A stretch of DNA of 64,000 nucleotides from Acinetobacter brisouii CIP 110357 (GTDB taxonomy: Bacteria; Pseudomonadota; Gammaproteobacteria; Pseudomonadales; Moraxellaceae), in contig NZ_KI530762.1 of assembly GCF_000488275.1 (NCBI RefSeq), positions 391,536 to 455,535 of the forward strand, in the 5' to 3' direction. Shown here one piece after another: positions 26,378 to 35,995 of the stretch (positions are counted from its first letter, which is position 1; the number at the start of each line of letters is the position of its first letter). Under the pieces are notes generated by a model. That model was not told where the DNA came from. It saw nothing but the letters and a program-made list of their open reading frames with translations, and searched no databases. A program made the translations under genes and the position numbers.

Positions 26378-28954
26378 TTATTTTTTCTTACGTTTTGAAC
26401 GGCGTTTGGCATTGTGCTCGGCCATCGCTGCTAAGGCTTGTTGTAACTCATCATCGCTAAAAGTGGTAATGTGGCGCAGCATTTGACGGGTAGCGTCATC
26501 CAAGACCAAGTTGGCATATTGAGCAACACGGCTAAAGTTTTCGTCGTATTCCAAGAAGCCTTGTTCATTGGTTTTAATATAGTTTTGCTGAGTCAATACT
26601 TTGAGGAAGCTTTGGAATAATGCCTTATCAAAGAACTCTGGTGAATTAAATTCAAACAGCACGGACAAACGCTGCCCGAGTAGGTGACTCAAATCTTCAA
26701 CCTGTTTTGCTGAAATATTGCCTGAACCACGTTGCGTGATCAGCGCCAAAGTCATGTAGTAACGTTCCAGACTTTGTTTGACAGGTGCCATCATCAGCAC
26801 CAACTGGTTGTGTGCTTCCGAATTTGGTGTTGGGCTATGCAAGTCGCCTTGAGCATCGCTTGAGATCAGACCCGCTTCAATCATGGCATCGGTATAGGCT
26901 TGGATTGGTTGATTGAGCTCAGTCACATCCCATTTCATAAACAGTTCAGCTTTTAAGAATGGGTACAGCGTGCAGATCACATTGCCTAAATCTTCACGGC
27001 TGATTTTGCCGTTGAGTTCCACCAAAGATGCAATCAGTGATGGCAAGACAAAAGCATGCAAAACGTTATTGCGGAAGTAGGTCAACAACACTGCCTGATT
27101 GTCTTCTACGGTAATAATGTCGCCAAGTGCGTGTTGCACACGTTTGAGCAATTTGAGTTTCAGACCATAACTGATCATCTCTTTGCCTGACAACGAAGTC
27201 ACTTCACTGCGCGCATCATAAGGCAATCGAGTTGCCAGATGACGATAGGTATCAAGCTGTTTAATAAACAGTTCTTCATCGAGTGTGTGTTTGTCGTTTG
27301 CCAGTAAAATCAGTGACAGTAATGAAACAGGATTGATTACCACCGCATTGTTAATTTTTTCCAAGATCGCGTGAGCAGAACTCGTGACTGCATCCGACAC
27401 TACAGCAGGAATTGGGTCATCATTCTTTTCAATACGAATCTGGTCAGCATTGTGTGCTTTGAGCAGGTCATTCAAAAATACAGGTTCGCCAAAGTTGACA
27501 TGTACCTTACCGAAAATGCGCTCGATTTTACGCAAGGTTTTGGCAATCCCAATCAGTGATTCCGCTTCTTTGGGTTTACCCTGCATTTCGCCAATATAGG
27601 TTGAACCTTCCATGAGGCGTTCATAACCAATATACGTCGGAATAAACACAATCGGTTTGTTGCTGGTACTGCGCAAATGACTGTGTACTGTCATCGCAAG
27701 CATGCCTGTTTTTGGCGGTAGCAAACGCCCTGTACGCGAACGTCCACCTTCAATGAAGTATTCGAGGGGCGTATTGCGTGACACAATGCTATATAAATAT
27801 TCTTTAAATACAGTAGTATATAAACCATTTCCGCGAAAAGAACGGCGAATAAAGAATGCGCCACCACCACGTAATAATTGACCGACAAAAGGCAGATTCA
27901 GGTTATCGCCTGCCGCAATGTACGGTACCATCAAGCCACGACGATGAATAATATAAGACAGCAATAAATAGTCGATGTGGCTGCGGTGACATGGGGTATA
28001 AACGACTTCATAGTCTTTTGCCAGTTCACGCACGGTGTTGAAATTATGCACTTCAACGCCGTCATACAACTGCGTCCACAAGCGGGTCAGTGCCATATCG
28101 GCAAAACGTACGGTTGAATAAGAATAATCCGATACGATTTCATTGACATAGCCAATGGCACGGCGCTCAGCTTCAAACAGGCTGATTTTGCCACGAATAC
28201 TTTCACGGCGAATGGCCTCTTGAACATCGGGTGCCTTGACCAGAGACTGCATCACGTTACGACGATCTGACAAGTCAGGGCCGAGTACGGCTTCACGTTG
28301 GCGATCAAGATATTGATTTAACTGATTGATAATATATGTCGCAGGGGACAGGTTCGGGCGTTGCTCTTTGGCAAAGTTAACCAAGTCGCGCAACGACTGT
28401 TCAGGATGGAATTCAATGAAGGACTGACGACCATGCATCCCGATATTAATCAACTGCTTGAGTGTGCTTGGTGTGGCCCACGTGTCAGTAAACAGCAGTT
28501 TAAATAAAGAGTCTTCTTTGTCTGGTGACCGCCCCCACAAAATGGTCACAGGCACTAACTGAATGTCTAGCTCAGGCTGTTTCTCAAGCATTTCAATCAT
28601 GCGTAATAGGCGAGGGGGTAAGGTCGGCGCACTGGCATTCAATAAATAATTATGGTCGGGTTGCTGTAAAAAGAATACCGAGCTTTTTTCTGTCGTATCG
28701 CCCAATTGTAAGGGTTCTAATGCAGGCGGTAATTTGAGTTTACGGGTTTCACTATCGACCACCAACGCATTACTGCGTGAGTAATTTTGCAAGACATAGC
28801 AAACAATCTTTTGCGGTTGAGCCGCAACTTCGCCACTTTCTGTGGATGCAGCAGAAGTCTGTGGAACATCGCCAAGAACATGTGGAGTCACCACAAGATC
28901 AAGAATTTTGCTTGATAGTCTACGGTACATTTGACCAAAACTATTCTTGGACAT
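26378..28954 (-). CDS. plsB: Glycerol-3-phosphate acyltransferase
   Basis: An 858-residue membrane-associated enzyme that acylates position 1 of glycerol-3-phosphate, the first step of phospholipid synthesis. The four acyltransferase blocks are visible: I CHRSHIDYLLLSY (HX4D catalytic pair), II GAFFIRRSFRGNG, III FIEGGRSRTGRLLPP, and IV IVFIPTYIGYERLMEG. The C-terminus is a basic tail (AKRRSKRKKK). I chose the start MSKNSFGQMYRRL at 28954 because TAGGAG lies eight bases upstream; the frame runs 14 residues further without support. The length matches the E. coli enzyme (807) with modest extensions. Confidence 0.96.
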   Translation of the reverse strand: MSKNSFGQMYRRLSSKILDLVVTPHVLGDVPQTSAASTESGEVAAQPQKIVCYVLQNYSRSNALVVDSETRKLKLPPALEPLQLGDTTEKSSVFFLQQPDHNYLLNASAPTLPPRLLRMIEMLEKQPELDIQLVPVTILWGRSPDKEDSLFKLLFTDTWATPSTLKQLINIGMHGRQSFIEFHPEQSLRDLVNFAKEQRPNLSPATYIINQLNQYLDRQREAVLGPDLSDRRNVMQSLVKAPDVQEAIRRESIRGKISLFEAERRAIGYVNEIVSDYSYSTVRFADMALTRLWTQLYDGVEVHNFNTVRELAKDYEVVYTPCHRSHIDYLLLSYIIHRRGLMVPYIAAGDNLNLPFVGQLLRGGGAFFIRRSFRGNGLYTTVFKEYLYSIVSRNTPLEYFIEGGRSRTGRLLPPKTGMLAMTVHSHLRSTSNKPIVFIPTYIGYERLMEGSTYIGEMQGKPKEAESLIGIAKTLRKIERIFGKVHVNFGEPVFLNDLLKAHNADQIRIEKNDDPIPAVVSDAVTSSAHAILEKINNAVVINPVSLLSLILLANDKHTLDEELFIKQLDTYRHLATRLPYDARSEVTSLSGKEMISYGLKLKLLKRVQHALGDIITVEDNQAVLLTYFRNNVLHAFVLPSLIASLVELNGKISREDLGNVICTLYPFLKAELFMKWDVTELNQPIQAYTDAMIEAGLISSDAQGDLHSPTPNSEAHNQLVLMMAPVKQSLERYYMTLALITQRGSGNISAKQVEDLSHLLGQRLSVLFEFNSPEFFDKALFQSFLKVLTQQNYIKTNEQGFLEYDENFSRVAQYANLVLDDATRQMLRHITTFSDDELQQALAAMAEHNAKRRSKRKKK

Positions 28955-29258
28955 AGAAACTCCTACTTCAACACAAAGGCAAAGTGATAAAAACAAACAG
29001 GATGAAGGGTGATGAGATGGAACAAATCGAACCTTTCGCCAATTTTAACCAAAATGTAGGGCTTTGCGCACAAATTACGTTGAAAAAACGTAGTTTCATG
29101 TCATTGAAATCAGAAAAATATTGATCTTATGGGTTTTTCTTGTGGTTTGGTTGCATAAAACTCACTAAATTACATCTGCACCTGCGCCATTGCTTGGGAT
29201 TATGGCAAAATAATCAGTAGATTTTTATGGTCTTAAAAACCGCTTACTTAGGTAATTG
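28955..29258. other. Intergenic region between plsB and tesB
   Basis: About 300 AT-rich bases between two divergent genes, presumably holding both promoters. A small hairpin (TACGTT/AACGTA with an A-rich loop) lies near 29077-29094. I see no ORF or recognised operator. Confidence 0.35.
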
Positions 29259-30134
29259 ATGATGACACTCACCCAAGAATTAATCGATTTGCTCAGTTTG
29301 GAAAAACTTGAAGAAGATATTTATCGTGGGCAGAGCCGTAATTTAGTGGGCAAACGCGTTTTTGGCGGTCAGGTGTTGGGGCAGGCATTGCGCGCAGCAT
29401 CTTATACTACCGATCGACCTGCACATTCGTTGCATGCTTACTTTCTGTTTGGTGGAGATGTTGAAGCCCCGATTATTTACCAAGTGGATCGTTTACGTGA
29501 CGGAAAGAGCTTTGTCAGCCGTCAGGTACGTGCGATTCAGCATGGACGCACGATTTTTACCGCTATGGTGTCGTTTGCCACGCCAGAAGAAGGTTTAAAC
29601 TATCAGCATCATGCGCCAGATGTACCTGCACCTGAAACCTTGCAAAATGAAAAGCAGATCAAACAGGGTTTACTGGAATTTGTGCCTGAAAATGTACGTA
29701 ACAGTTTTATGCGTGACCGTCACGTCGAGCTGCGTCCTGTAGAAGACATTCAAAATCCATTTCGGCCACAGCCACAGCTTCCACATTATTCACATTATGT
29801 GCGTACCCATGAGCAGATTCAGGCAGAGCAGGACAGTATCGCCCTGCATCAGTCGATTGTGGCGTTTTATTCCGACTTTACCCTCATGACTACTGCATTG
29901 CGTCCACACGGCTTAAATTATCTATCGCCGAGTTTGCAGTGTGCCAGTATTGACCATGCGATTTATTTCCATAAACCACTGCGTGCCGATGACTGGATGT
30001 TGTATGAAATGGAAGCAACGGTCAGTGCCAGCTCACGTGGTCTGAATTTTGGGCGTATGTGGCAAAATGGCGAGTTGGTGTGTAGCACGGTACAAGAAGG
30101 CTTGATGCGATTGCGCGAAATCGAAACACAATAA
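29259..30134 (+). CDS. tesB: Acyl-CoA thioesterase II
   Basis: A 291-residue double-hotdog thioesterase that hydrolyses medium- and long-chain acyl-CoA. Signatures are NLVGKRVFGGQVLGQALRAA near residue 30, SLHAYFLFGGD, CASIDHAIYFHKP near 230 (catalytic Asp) and CSTVQEGLMR at the C-terminus (catalytic Gln). The start could be 29259 or 29262 (two tandem ATGs); TTAGG lies six bases before the first. It is divergent from plsB, so two lipid genes share one regulatory gap. A possible weak terminator follows at 30142-30169. Confidence 0.94.
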   Translation: MMTLTQELIDLLSLEKLEEDIYRGQSRNLVGKRVFGGQVLGQALRAASYTTDRPAHSLHAYFLFGGDVEAPIIYQVDRLRDGKSFVSRQVRAIQHGRTIFTAMVSFATPEEGLNYQHHAPDVPAPETLQNEKQIKQGLLEFVPENVRNSFMRDRHVELRPVEDIQNPFRPQPQLPHYSHYVRTHEQIQAEQDSIALHQSIVAFYSDFTLMTTALRPHGLNYLSPSLQCASIDHAIYFHKPLRADDWMLYEMEATVSASSRGLNFGRMWQNGELVCSTVQEGLMRLREIETQ

Positions 30135-30141
30135 AATCAAT

Positions 30142-30169
30142 AGGCTAAGGTGAAATTTTGCCTTAGCCT
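30142..30169 (+). terminator. Probable tesB terminator
   Basis: Nine-bp stem AGGCTAAGG/CCTTAGCCT with a ten-base loop, seven bases after the stop codon. The following T-run is poor, so termination may be partial. Confidence 0.5.
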
Positions 30170-30266
30170 TTGTCATAAACCTGATTTACCTATTTAAAAT
30201 GGCGCTCGATTCCTTATCTTTGCCATGCCATAGTATTCAACAGCTTAAAATAAGAACTGAGGCAAG

Positions 30267-31508
30267 ATGAGTTTAAATACCAAGATTTTTATTGCAGCCA
30301 TGATTGGCATTGCCTATGGTTTATTGCTGCGGTTTTATCCAGATACGGCTTTCTTTAATGGCAGCTTATATGTACTGGGCATTGTTAGTGGTATTTTTAT
30401 CGGTTTCCTGAAAATGTTGCTTGTGCCACTGGTATTTTCTTCGATTGTGATCGGGGTCGCCAGTCTGGAGTCGGGACATCAACTGGGCAGGGTCTGGAAA
30501 ATTACCTTGTTATGTAGTTTGACAACCATGAGCCTGTCGTTATTTCTCGGCTTGCTCGGCGCGCATCTATTTGAAGTGGGGAAAGGGCTAAATGTTGCCC
30601 TGTTCCAGACCGCGATGCAGCAACATCCACCCACAGCACAAAATCTGGATGCTTCCTCATTTTTGGTGAACTTTGTTCAAAATACCCTGATTAACCCATT
30701 TAAAGCCTTTAGTGATGGAAATGTGTTATCGGTGGTGATTTTTTCCATGCTGATTGGTTTGGCACTGGTGTATGGCGGAGAGCGCTTTACAGGGATTCGC
30801 CGTTTAAGTCAGGAATTTTTTGAACTGGTGATGATGCTGGTGGGCTGGCTGATGAAGCTTGCTCCGATTGGTATTTTAGCGTTGCTGGCTAAACTGATTG
30901 CCAAAGAAGATTTGTCGGTATTGAGCCGCTTGGCTGAGTTTGCAGCAGTGGTGACAGGTACAACCTTATTTCATGGCATTGTGGTCTTGCCGCTGTTACT
31001 CTGGATTTTTGGCAAAATGTCGCCGTGGACATTTTTTAAAGGTACGCGTCTGGCATTGTTGACAGCATTTGCCACCAGTTCCAGCTCAGCGACTATGCCA
31101 CTGAGCATGAAGTGTGCACAGGAAAATCTGGGTGTACGACCACAGATAGCAGGTTTTGTGATTCCGCTCGGTTCGCATCTCAATATGGATGGTACGGCAC
31201 TTTACGAAGCAGCAGCAGCGCTGTTTGTTGCTAATTTGATCGGACTGGATTTGCATTTGGGACAGCAGATTATTGTCTGTTTAACTGCCATGATTGCCTC
31301 TTTGGGGGCACCTGGTATTCCAAGTGCGGGCATGGTCACCATGATTATGGTGTTACAGTCTGTTGGGCTGCCTGCTGAAGCTATTGCGATTTTACTGCCG
31401 ATAGACCGTATTTTGGATACTGTTCGTACCGTGGTCAATGTGCAAGGCGATATGATGGTGAGTGTGGTGGTGGATCGTTATACCCGTATTCCACAAGACC
31501 CAAGTTAA
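30267..31508 (+). CDS. Dicarboxylate/amino acid:cation symporter (DAACS, GltP type)
   Basis: A 413-residue inner-membrane transporter. The two re-entrant loop signatures of the family are seen: the serine-rich SSSSATMPLSMKCAQ near residue 275, and GAPGIPSAGMVTM near 353; the cation/substrate motif NMDGTALYEA lies near 308. The likely substrate is glutamate/aspartate or C4-dicarboxylates with H+ or Na+; sequence alone does not decide. It is monocistronic with its own terminator. Confidence 0.93.
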   Translation: MSLNTKIFIAAMIGIAYGLLLRFYPDTAFFNGSLYVLGIVSGIFIGFLKMLLVPLVFSSIVIGVASLESGHQLGRVWKITLLCSLTTMSLSLFLGLLGAHLFEVGKGLNVALFQTAMQQHPPTAQNLDASSFLVNFVQNTLINPFKAFSDGNVLSVVIFSMLIGLALVYGGERFTGIRRLSQEFFELVMMLVGWLMKLAPIGILALLAKLIAKEDLSVLSRLAEFAAVVTGTTLFHGIVVLPLLLWIFGKMSPWTFFKGTRLALLTAFATSSSSATMPLSMKCAQENLGVRPQIAGFVIPLGSHLNMDGTALYEAAAALFVANLIGLDLHLGQQIIVCLTAMIASLGAPGIPSAGMVTMIMVLQSVGLPAEAIAILLPIDRILDTVRTVVNVQGDMMVSVVVDRYTRIPQDPS

Positions 31509-31534
31509 GCCCAATCAATCCTGAAAAACAATTC

Positions 31535-31575
31535 AGAAGATTGTCTGATTCAGTCAATCTTCTTTAAAAATTTTT
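31535..31575 (+). terminator. Terminator of the symporter gene
   Basis: Nine-bp stem AGAAGATTG/CAATCTTCT around an inner CTGA/TCAG pairing, followed by TTTAAAAATTTTT. Confidence 0.75.
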
Positions 31576-31853
31576 CTGAAAACGGATTCTTTTCATCACT
31601 ATGCAGTTTGTGGCGTAGCATCGCGCAAGAGCCAAATTGTTCAGTATGATGCAATACCTAGAAGAATCTTGAGCGTAATAAAAAACAGATTTTTGAGTCA
31701 TGCGTTGGAATTTATTTTAGCTTTAAAATACTGATGTCATAGATCTACGTCGCCATGATTTGGGTAAATATATACAGCAAGCGCGAGATCTTCAGCATAA
31801 GCGAATCAGATAGACTACACTAAACCGATTTACACTCCTGCATCATCAGAACC
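31576..31853. other. Intergenic region upstream of the Nudix gene
   Basis: About 280 bases without a credible ORF, repeat or structured RNA. It presumably contains the Nudix promoter. Confidence 0.35.
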
Positions 31854-32270
31854 ATGACTCAATCTCAACAACCTGTGATTACCGTTGCCGCCGCGATTAT
31901 TTTTAATGCTCAAGGACAGGCGCTTTTAGCACGTAAACGTCAAACCGAATTTTTTATGCAGGTTGGTGGGAAGCTTGAAGCCAACGAATCGGCTGAGCAG
32001 GGTTTACTGCGTGAAATTCAGGAAGAAATCGGCGTAGCTGCACGAATTATCAAAGATTTGGGTACAGTGGAAACGGTTGCAGCCAATGAAGCTAATCATC
32101 GTCTGTTCGCCCATTTATTTCATGTTGAATTGCTAGGTGAAGCTCAAGTGTCTGCCGAACTGGCAGAAATTCAATGGGTCAATGTCTTTGCACCGATTGA
32201 CTTGGCTTTAGCGCCGCTAACCGAGCAATATGTGCTGCCGTATATTCGACAGCAGTGTGCTGCATCTTAA
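31854..32270 (+). CDS. Nudix hydrolase
   Basis: A 138-residue protein with a complete Nudix box (GX5EX7REUXEEXGU) at GKLEANESAEQGLLREIQEE followed by IGV, residues about 41-63. Family members hydrolyse nucleoside diphosphates linked to another group, often damaged nucleotides or sugar nucleotides. The substrate is not predictable here. It is convergent with the adenosine deaminase gene; only 19 bases separate the two stop codons. Confidence 0.9.
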   Translation: MTQSQQPVITVAAAIIFNAQGQALLARKRQTEFFMQVGGKLEANESAEQGLLREIQEEIGVAARIIKDLGTVETVAANEANHRLFAHLFHVELLGEAQVSAELAEIQWVNVFAPIDLALAPLTEQYVLPYIRQQCAAS

Positions 32271-32289
32271 AACTAGCCGAGCAAGTGTC

Positions 32290-33312
32290 TTAATTTGTAG
32301 CGATTGCAGCATTGTGCTGAGCCACTTTATGTTGAAGCTGCTGTTTTTCTTGAGCGGATAAAAAGGCGATGCTTAAACCGTTCTGCTGTGCTTGACGGAT
32401 TTGCGCTTCGGACAAGCCTGCCTGTGGTGCAGCCTGTAAATATTCATGTTGAATATCAATCCCTTCAACCGCAGGGTCATCGCTGTTAATGGTGGCTAAA
32501 ATGCCATGTTCGAGAAAGGTTTTCAGTGGGTGCTGACGAATATCGGCAACGGTACTGGTTTGCAGGTTTGAGGTAATGCAGGACTCAATCCCGATCTGAT
32601 GTTCAGCTAAATAATCCAGTAACTTTGCATCTTCCACAGCTTTCACGCCATGCCCGATACGGGTTGCACCGAGGGTTTGAATCGCTTGCCAAATACTGCT
32701 TGCACCTGCGGCTTCGCCTGCATGGATGCTGATGTGCCAACCTGCATCACGGGCTTGCTTGAAGTGTTCGACAAAGAGTTCCCCTGGAAAGCCCAGTTCA
32801 TCGCCTGCCAAATCCAGTGCGGTAATCTGGTCACGATGCGTCAGTAAGGCATCCAGTTCTTGCTGGCAATGTGCCTGTCCAAAAGTACGGCTCATAATAC
32901 CAATCAGTTTGGCAGGAATGTCAAAGTCACGGCTGCCTTGCTGAACGCCATCAATCACGGCTTCGACTACGCCCGCCAGTGGAAGTTGATGGCTCATCGC
33001 CATATAAAAGGGTGAAAAACGCAGTTCGACATAGTCCAAACCTTGCTGCGCTGCATCTTGCATATTTTCCCAAGCCACACGGCGGCAGGCTTCCAAATCA
33101 CCCAAGACTTTTACGCCCCAGTCTAGTTTGCTTAAGAAACTCAGCAGGTCGGGCTGATTGTCCATGACCTGAACATGGGGCAGTAGTTCAGGCAGGGTAT
33201 TGGCAGGCAGTTGAATCTGAAATTGTTGCCCAAGTTCTAAAATGGTTTGCGGGCGGATGTTGCCATCGAGGTGGCGGTGTAAATCGGTGAGCGGGATATT
33301 TTTATCAATCAT
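32290..33312 (-). CDS. add: Adenosine deaminase
   Basis: A 340-residue zinc enzyme that converts adenosine to inosine in purine salvage. Metal- and substrate-binding motifs appear in order: [11 protein letters not shown] (HxH, about residues 8-18), SIHAGEAAG near 197 (catalytic His and Glu), RIGHGVKA near 219, and [10 protein letters not shown] near 280 (the paired aspartates). An adenine deaminase of the same fold is the main alternative, but length and motifs favour Add. It lies downstream of the transaminase gene on the same strand, 97 bases away, and could be read from that promoter. Confidence 0.92.
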   Translation of the reverse strand: MIDKNIPLTDLHRHLDGNIRPQTILELGQQFQIQLPANTLPELLPHVQVMDNQPDLLSFLSKLDWGVKVLGDLEACRRVAWENMQDAAQQGLDYVELRFSPFYMAMSHQLPLAGVVEAVIDGVQQGSRDFDIPAKLIGIMSRTFGQAHCQQELDALLTHRDQITALDLAGDELGFPGELFVEHFKQARDAGWHISIHAGEAAGASSIWQAIQTLGATRIGHGVKAVEDAKLLDYLAEHQIGIESCITSNLQTSTVADIRQHPLKTFLEHGILATINSDDPAVEGIDIQHEYLQAAPQAGLSEAQIRQAQQNGLSIAFLSAQEKQQLQHKVAQHNAAIATN

Positions 33313-33409
33313 TATTATTCACCTAAGGGTTTATCCAATCAAAAAAGCGTGATGTCCTCACAGCATAATCGCAAGTGGATTCATCACGCTAGTTCAAAGG
33401 CGAAAGGCT

Positions 33410-34741
33410 TTAGTCAATTTTCTGTAACTGATCGCCAACCGCTGCAAATAAACGACTGAGGTCTTCAGGTTTGCTATTAAACATTGGCCCAAATTGTAAG
33501 CAGTCACCGCCAAAACGCACATAAAAACCTGCTTTCCACAGTGCTGTACCGACTTCAAATGGACGAATGCTTGGGTCGCCATCACGCGCAGCCAGTTGAA
33601 TTGCCCCGATCAAACCGCAGTTACGAATATCGACCACGTGTTTTGCCGTTTTCAGGTCATGAATCACGCTTTGGAAATGTGGTGCAAGCGCAGCAGATTG
33701 CTCAAGCAATTGTTCTTGTTTAAGTAATTCTAAAGTTGCCAAACCTGCAGCACAGGCGACTGGATGACCTGAATAGGTATAGCCATGTGCAAATTCAACA
33801 AAATGCTCAGGTGTACCTTGTTGCATGAAAGTATTGAAAATTTCGTCTGAAGCAATCACGCCACCCAAAGGCACAGCGCCGTTGGTGACCTGTTTGGCAA
33901 AGTTGAGAATATCTGGGGTCACACCAAAGTATTCGGCCGCTGTCCATTTACCCATACGACCAAAACCTGTAATCACTTCATCAAAAATCAACAGGATATT
34001 GTGCTGGTCACAGATTTCACGCAGGCGTTGTAAATAACCTTGTGGTGGAATGATTGCACCTGCAGAACCCGATACAGGTTCCACAATGACTGCTGCAATA
34101 TTCGATGCATCATGCAGTTCAATCAGTTTCAGCATTTCATTGGCCAGTGCTACACCGCCAGTTTCTGCCATGCCTTGGGTAAATGGCAGGTCGGTTTGTA
34201 ATGTATGCGGTAAATGATCGACATCCATAAACTGTCCAAACATTTTACGGTTACCACCGATGCCGCCGAGGCTTGTGCCTGCGATGTTCACCCCGTGATA
34301 GCCTTTGGCACGACCAATAAATTTGGTTTTGGCTGGCTGACCTTTGATGCGCCAGTAGGCTTTGGCCATTTTGACCGCAGTATCGGCTGACTCTGAACCT
34401 GAACCTGTAAAAAATACGTGGTTGAGTGGATCTGGGGTTAACGCGGTAATTTGTTCAGCCAGTTGGAATGATAGCGGATGCGCAAACTGGAATGCAGGTG
34501 CATAGTCCAGTGTGCCGAGTTGTTTGGCTACAGCATCTTGAATCTGGCTGCGGGTATGCCCAGCGCCACATGTCCATAAACCTGACAATGAGTCATAAAT
34601 ACGACGACCCTGATCATCAATCAGGTAATTGCCTTCGGCTGCCACCACAAAACGCGGGTCTTGTTTAAAATTACGGTTGGCGCTAAATGGCATCCAGTGC
34701 GCATCGGAATAATGAGCTTGAGTGTGGAGAGCATCAGACAT
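33410..34741 (-). CDS. Class III aminotransferase, omega-amino acid:pyruvate (beta-alanine) type
   Basis: A 443-residue PLP-dependent enzyme. Motifs are LSGLWTCGAGHTR near residue 50, GSESADTAVKMAKAYW near 113, LIFDEVITGFGRMG near 253 (PLP-binding Asp), FAKQVTNGAVPLGGV near 281 (Schiff-base Lys) and EFAHGYTYSGHPVACAAG near 315. The N-terminus (DAHWMPFSANRNFK) is typical of omega-amino acid--pyruvate transaminases, which act on beta-alanine, taurine or similar amines. It is divergent from a LysR regulator 102 bases away, the usual arrangement for a regulated catabolic gene, so that regulator probably controls it. Confidence 0.92.
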   Translation of the reverse strand: MSDALHTQAHYSDAHWMPFSANRNFKQDPRFVVAAEGNYLIDDQGRRIYDSLSGLWTCGAGHTRSQIQDAVAKQLGTLDYAPAFQFAHPLSFQLAEQITALTPDPLNHVFFTGSGSESADTAVKMAKAYWRIKGQPAKTKFIGRAKGYHGVNIAGTSLGGIGGNRKMFGQFMDVDHLPHTLQTDLPFTQGMAETGGVALANEMLKLIELHDASNIAAVIVEPVSGSAGAIIPPQGYLQRLREICDQHNILLIFDEVITGFGRMGKWTAAEYFGVTPDILNFAKQVTNGAVPLGGVIASDEIFNTFMQQGTPEHFVEFAHGYTYSGHPVACAAGLATLELLKQEQLLEQSAALAPHFQSVIHDLKTAKHVVDIRNCGLIGAIQLAARDGDPSIRPFEVGTALWKAGFYVRFGGDCLQFGPMFNSKPEDLSRLFAAVGDQLQKID

Positions 34742-34843
34742 GTGGGCATCCTTGAAAAATCCTGAGAAATACAGCTTACATTGAGTAAATAGATGAGATA
34801 AATTTAAGCTAACTCACGTTTAGATTTAGAAATCCTCACCTAA

Positions 34844-35755
34844 ATGAAAAGCAAAACCTTGAACCAAGTCACCGACTCCGATATCAAGCTATTGAAGGTT
34901 TTTCGGGCTGTTGCAGAAAGTGGCAGTTTTTCAGCAGCAGAGAGTGCTTTGGGCATTACCCGTTCGGCGATTAGCTTGCATATGAGCACACTGGAAAACC
35001 GTTTGGGGATGCGTTTGTGCCAGCGTGGGCGTTCGGGGTTTGCCCTGACCGATGAAGGCAAACATATCTTGAGTTATAGCGAGGCATTGCTGACTTCGAT
35101 TGAGGATTTTCGTCAGCATGTCAATCGCTTGCATCACGAAATCAAGGGTGAGCTGAAAATCGGCATCATCAATAATCTGGTGACTTTGCCACAGATGCAG
35201 ATTACTCATGCCTTATCGCGCCTGTATCAGAAAGGGCCGAATATCCAGATTCATTTGAGTATGAGTACCCCGATTGAGATTGAAAAAGGTCTCATGGACG
35301 GGCAATTACATGTCGGGGCATTGCCAATGATCAGCCCGCTTTCAGGTCTGGAATATAGCGATTTATATGAAGAAGCCAGCTATTTGTATTGTAGTCATGC
35401 TCATGCATTGTTTCATCAGGTTGGGCAGGTGAGTAGTGCCGAGCAACTGAAAAACTGGGATGCAGTCGTACCGAATTATCGACTCTCTCAAAATGCAATA
35501 GAGATGCAGCAAACCTTAAATGCCAAAGCCAGTGCCAGTGACCGTGAAGGCATTGCCTTTCTGATTTTAACCGGAAAATTTATCGGGTTTCTGCCTGAAC
35601 ACTATGCCAAGCACTGGGTCGAACGTGGCATGATGCGTGCGGTTTTGCCTGAAGAAATGCATTATTTTTCCAATGTTTGTATCGCAACGCGTAAGGGGCG
35701 GCGCGCCAATTTTATTTTGGATCTGTTTTTGCAAGAACTCAAAGTTCAAGCTTAA
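34844..35755 (+). CDS. LysR-family transcriptional regulator, divergent from the transaminase
   Basis: A 303-residue regulator. The N-terminal winged helix-turn-helix (residues about 12-70) includes FRAVAESGSFSAAESAL and TRSAISLHMSTLENRLG, followed by a periplasmic-binding-like effector domain from about residue 95. By position and divergent orientation it likely controls the beta-alanine:pyruvate-type transaminase; this is inference. The start codon lies in the 102-base divergent gap where the operator is expected. Confidence 0.9.
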   Translation: MKSKTLNQVTDSDIKLLKVFRAVAESGSFSAAESALGITRSAISLHMSTLENRLGMRLCQRGRSGFALTDEGKHILSYSEALLTSIEDFRQHVNRLHHEIKGELKIGIINNLVTLPQMQITHALSRLYQKGPNIQIHLSMSTPIEIEKGLMDGQLHVGALPMISPLSGLEYSDLYEEASYLYCSHAHALFHQVGQVSSAEQLKNWDAVVPNYRLSQNAIEMQQTLNAKASASDREGIAFLILTGKFIGFLPEHYAKHWVERGMMRAVLPEEMHYFSNVCIATRKGRRANFILDLFLQELKVQA

Positions 35756-35964
35756 GTTTTTATTTAATATGAAATTTAAAAGCTTGGAAAAGGATAGTGC
35801 ATAGATGTTTTATGATGTCGCTATGAGACATTCATGGTCATTTTCAAAGATGGTGATTTAAAAACTGAAAAGTTTTGCGATGCCGAATGATAAATAATAT
35901 GTTCCTGCCTCAGACCGATCAGTTATTTAGCATTCAGGTCAAATCATCGAGATGTGATAGAGGC

Positions 35965-35989
35965 GGTAACACCATTTTTTGATGTTACC
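35965..35989 (-). terminator. Hairpin after the ModA-like gene
   Basis: Imperfect ten-bp stem (GGTAACACCA with TGATGTTACC, one mismatch) around a T-rich loop, just past the stop codon on the minus strand. There is no clear T-run after it, so it may be a weak terminator or an mRNA-stabilising hairpin. Confidence 0.45.
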
Positions 35990-35995
35990 TTAAAA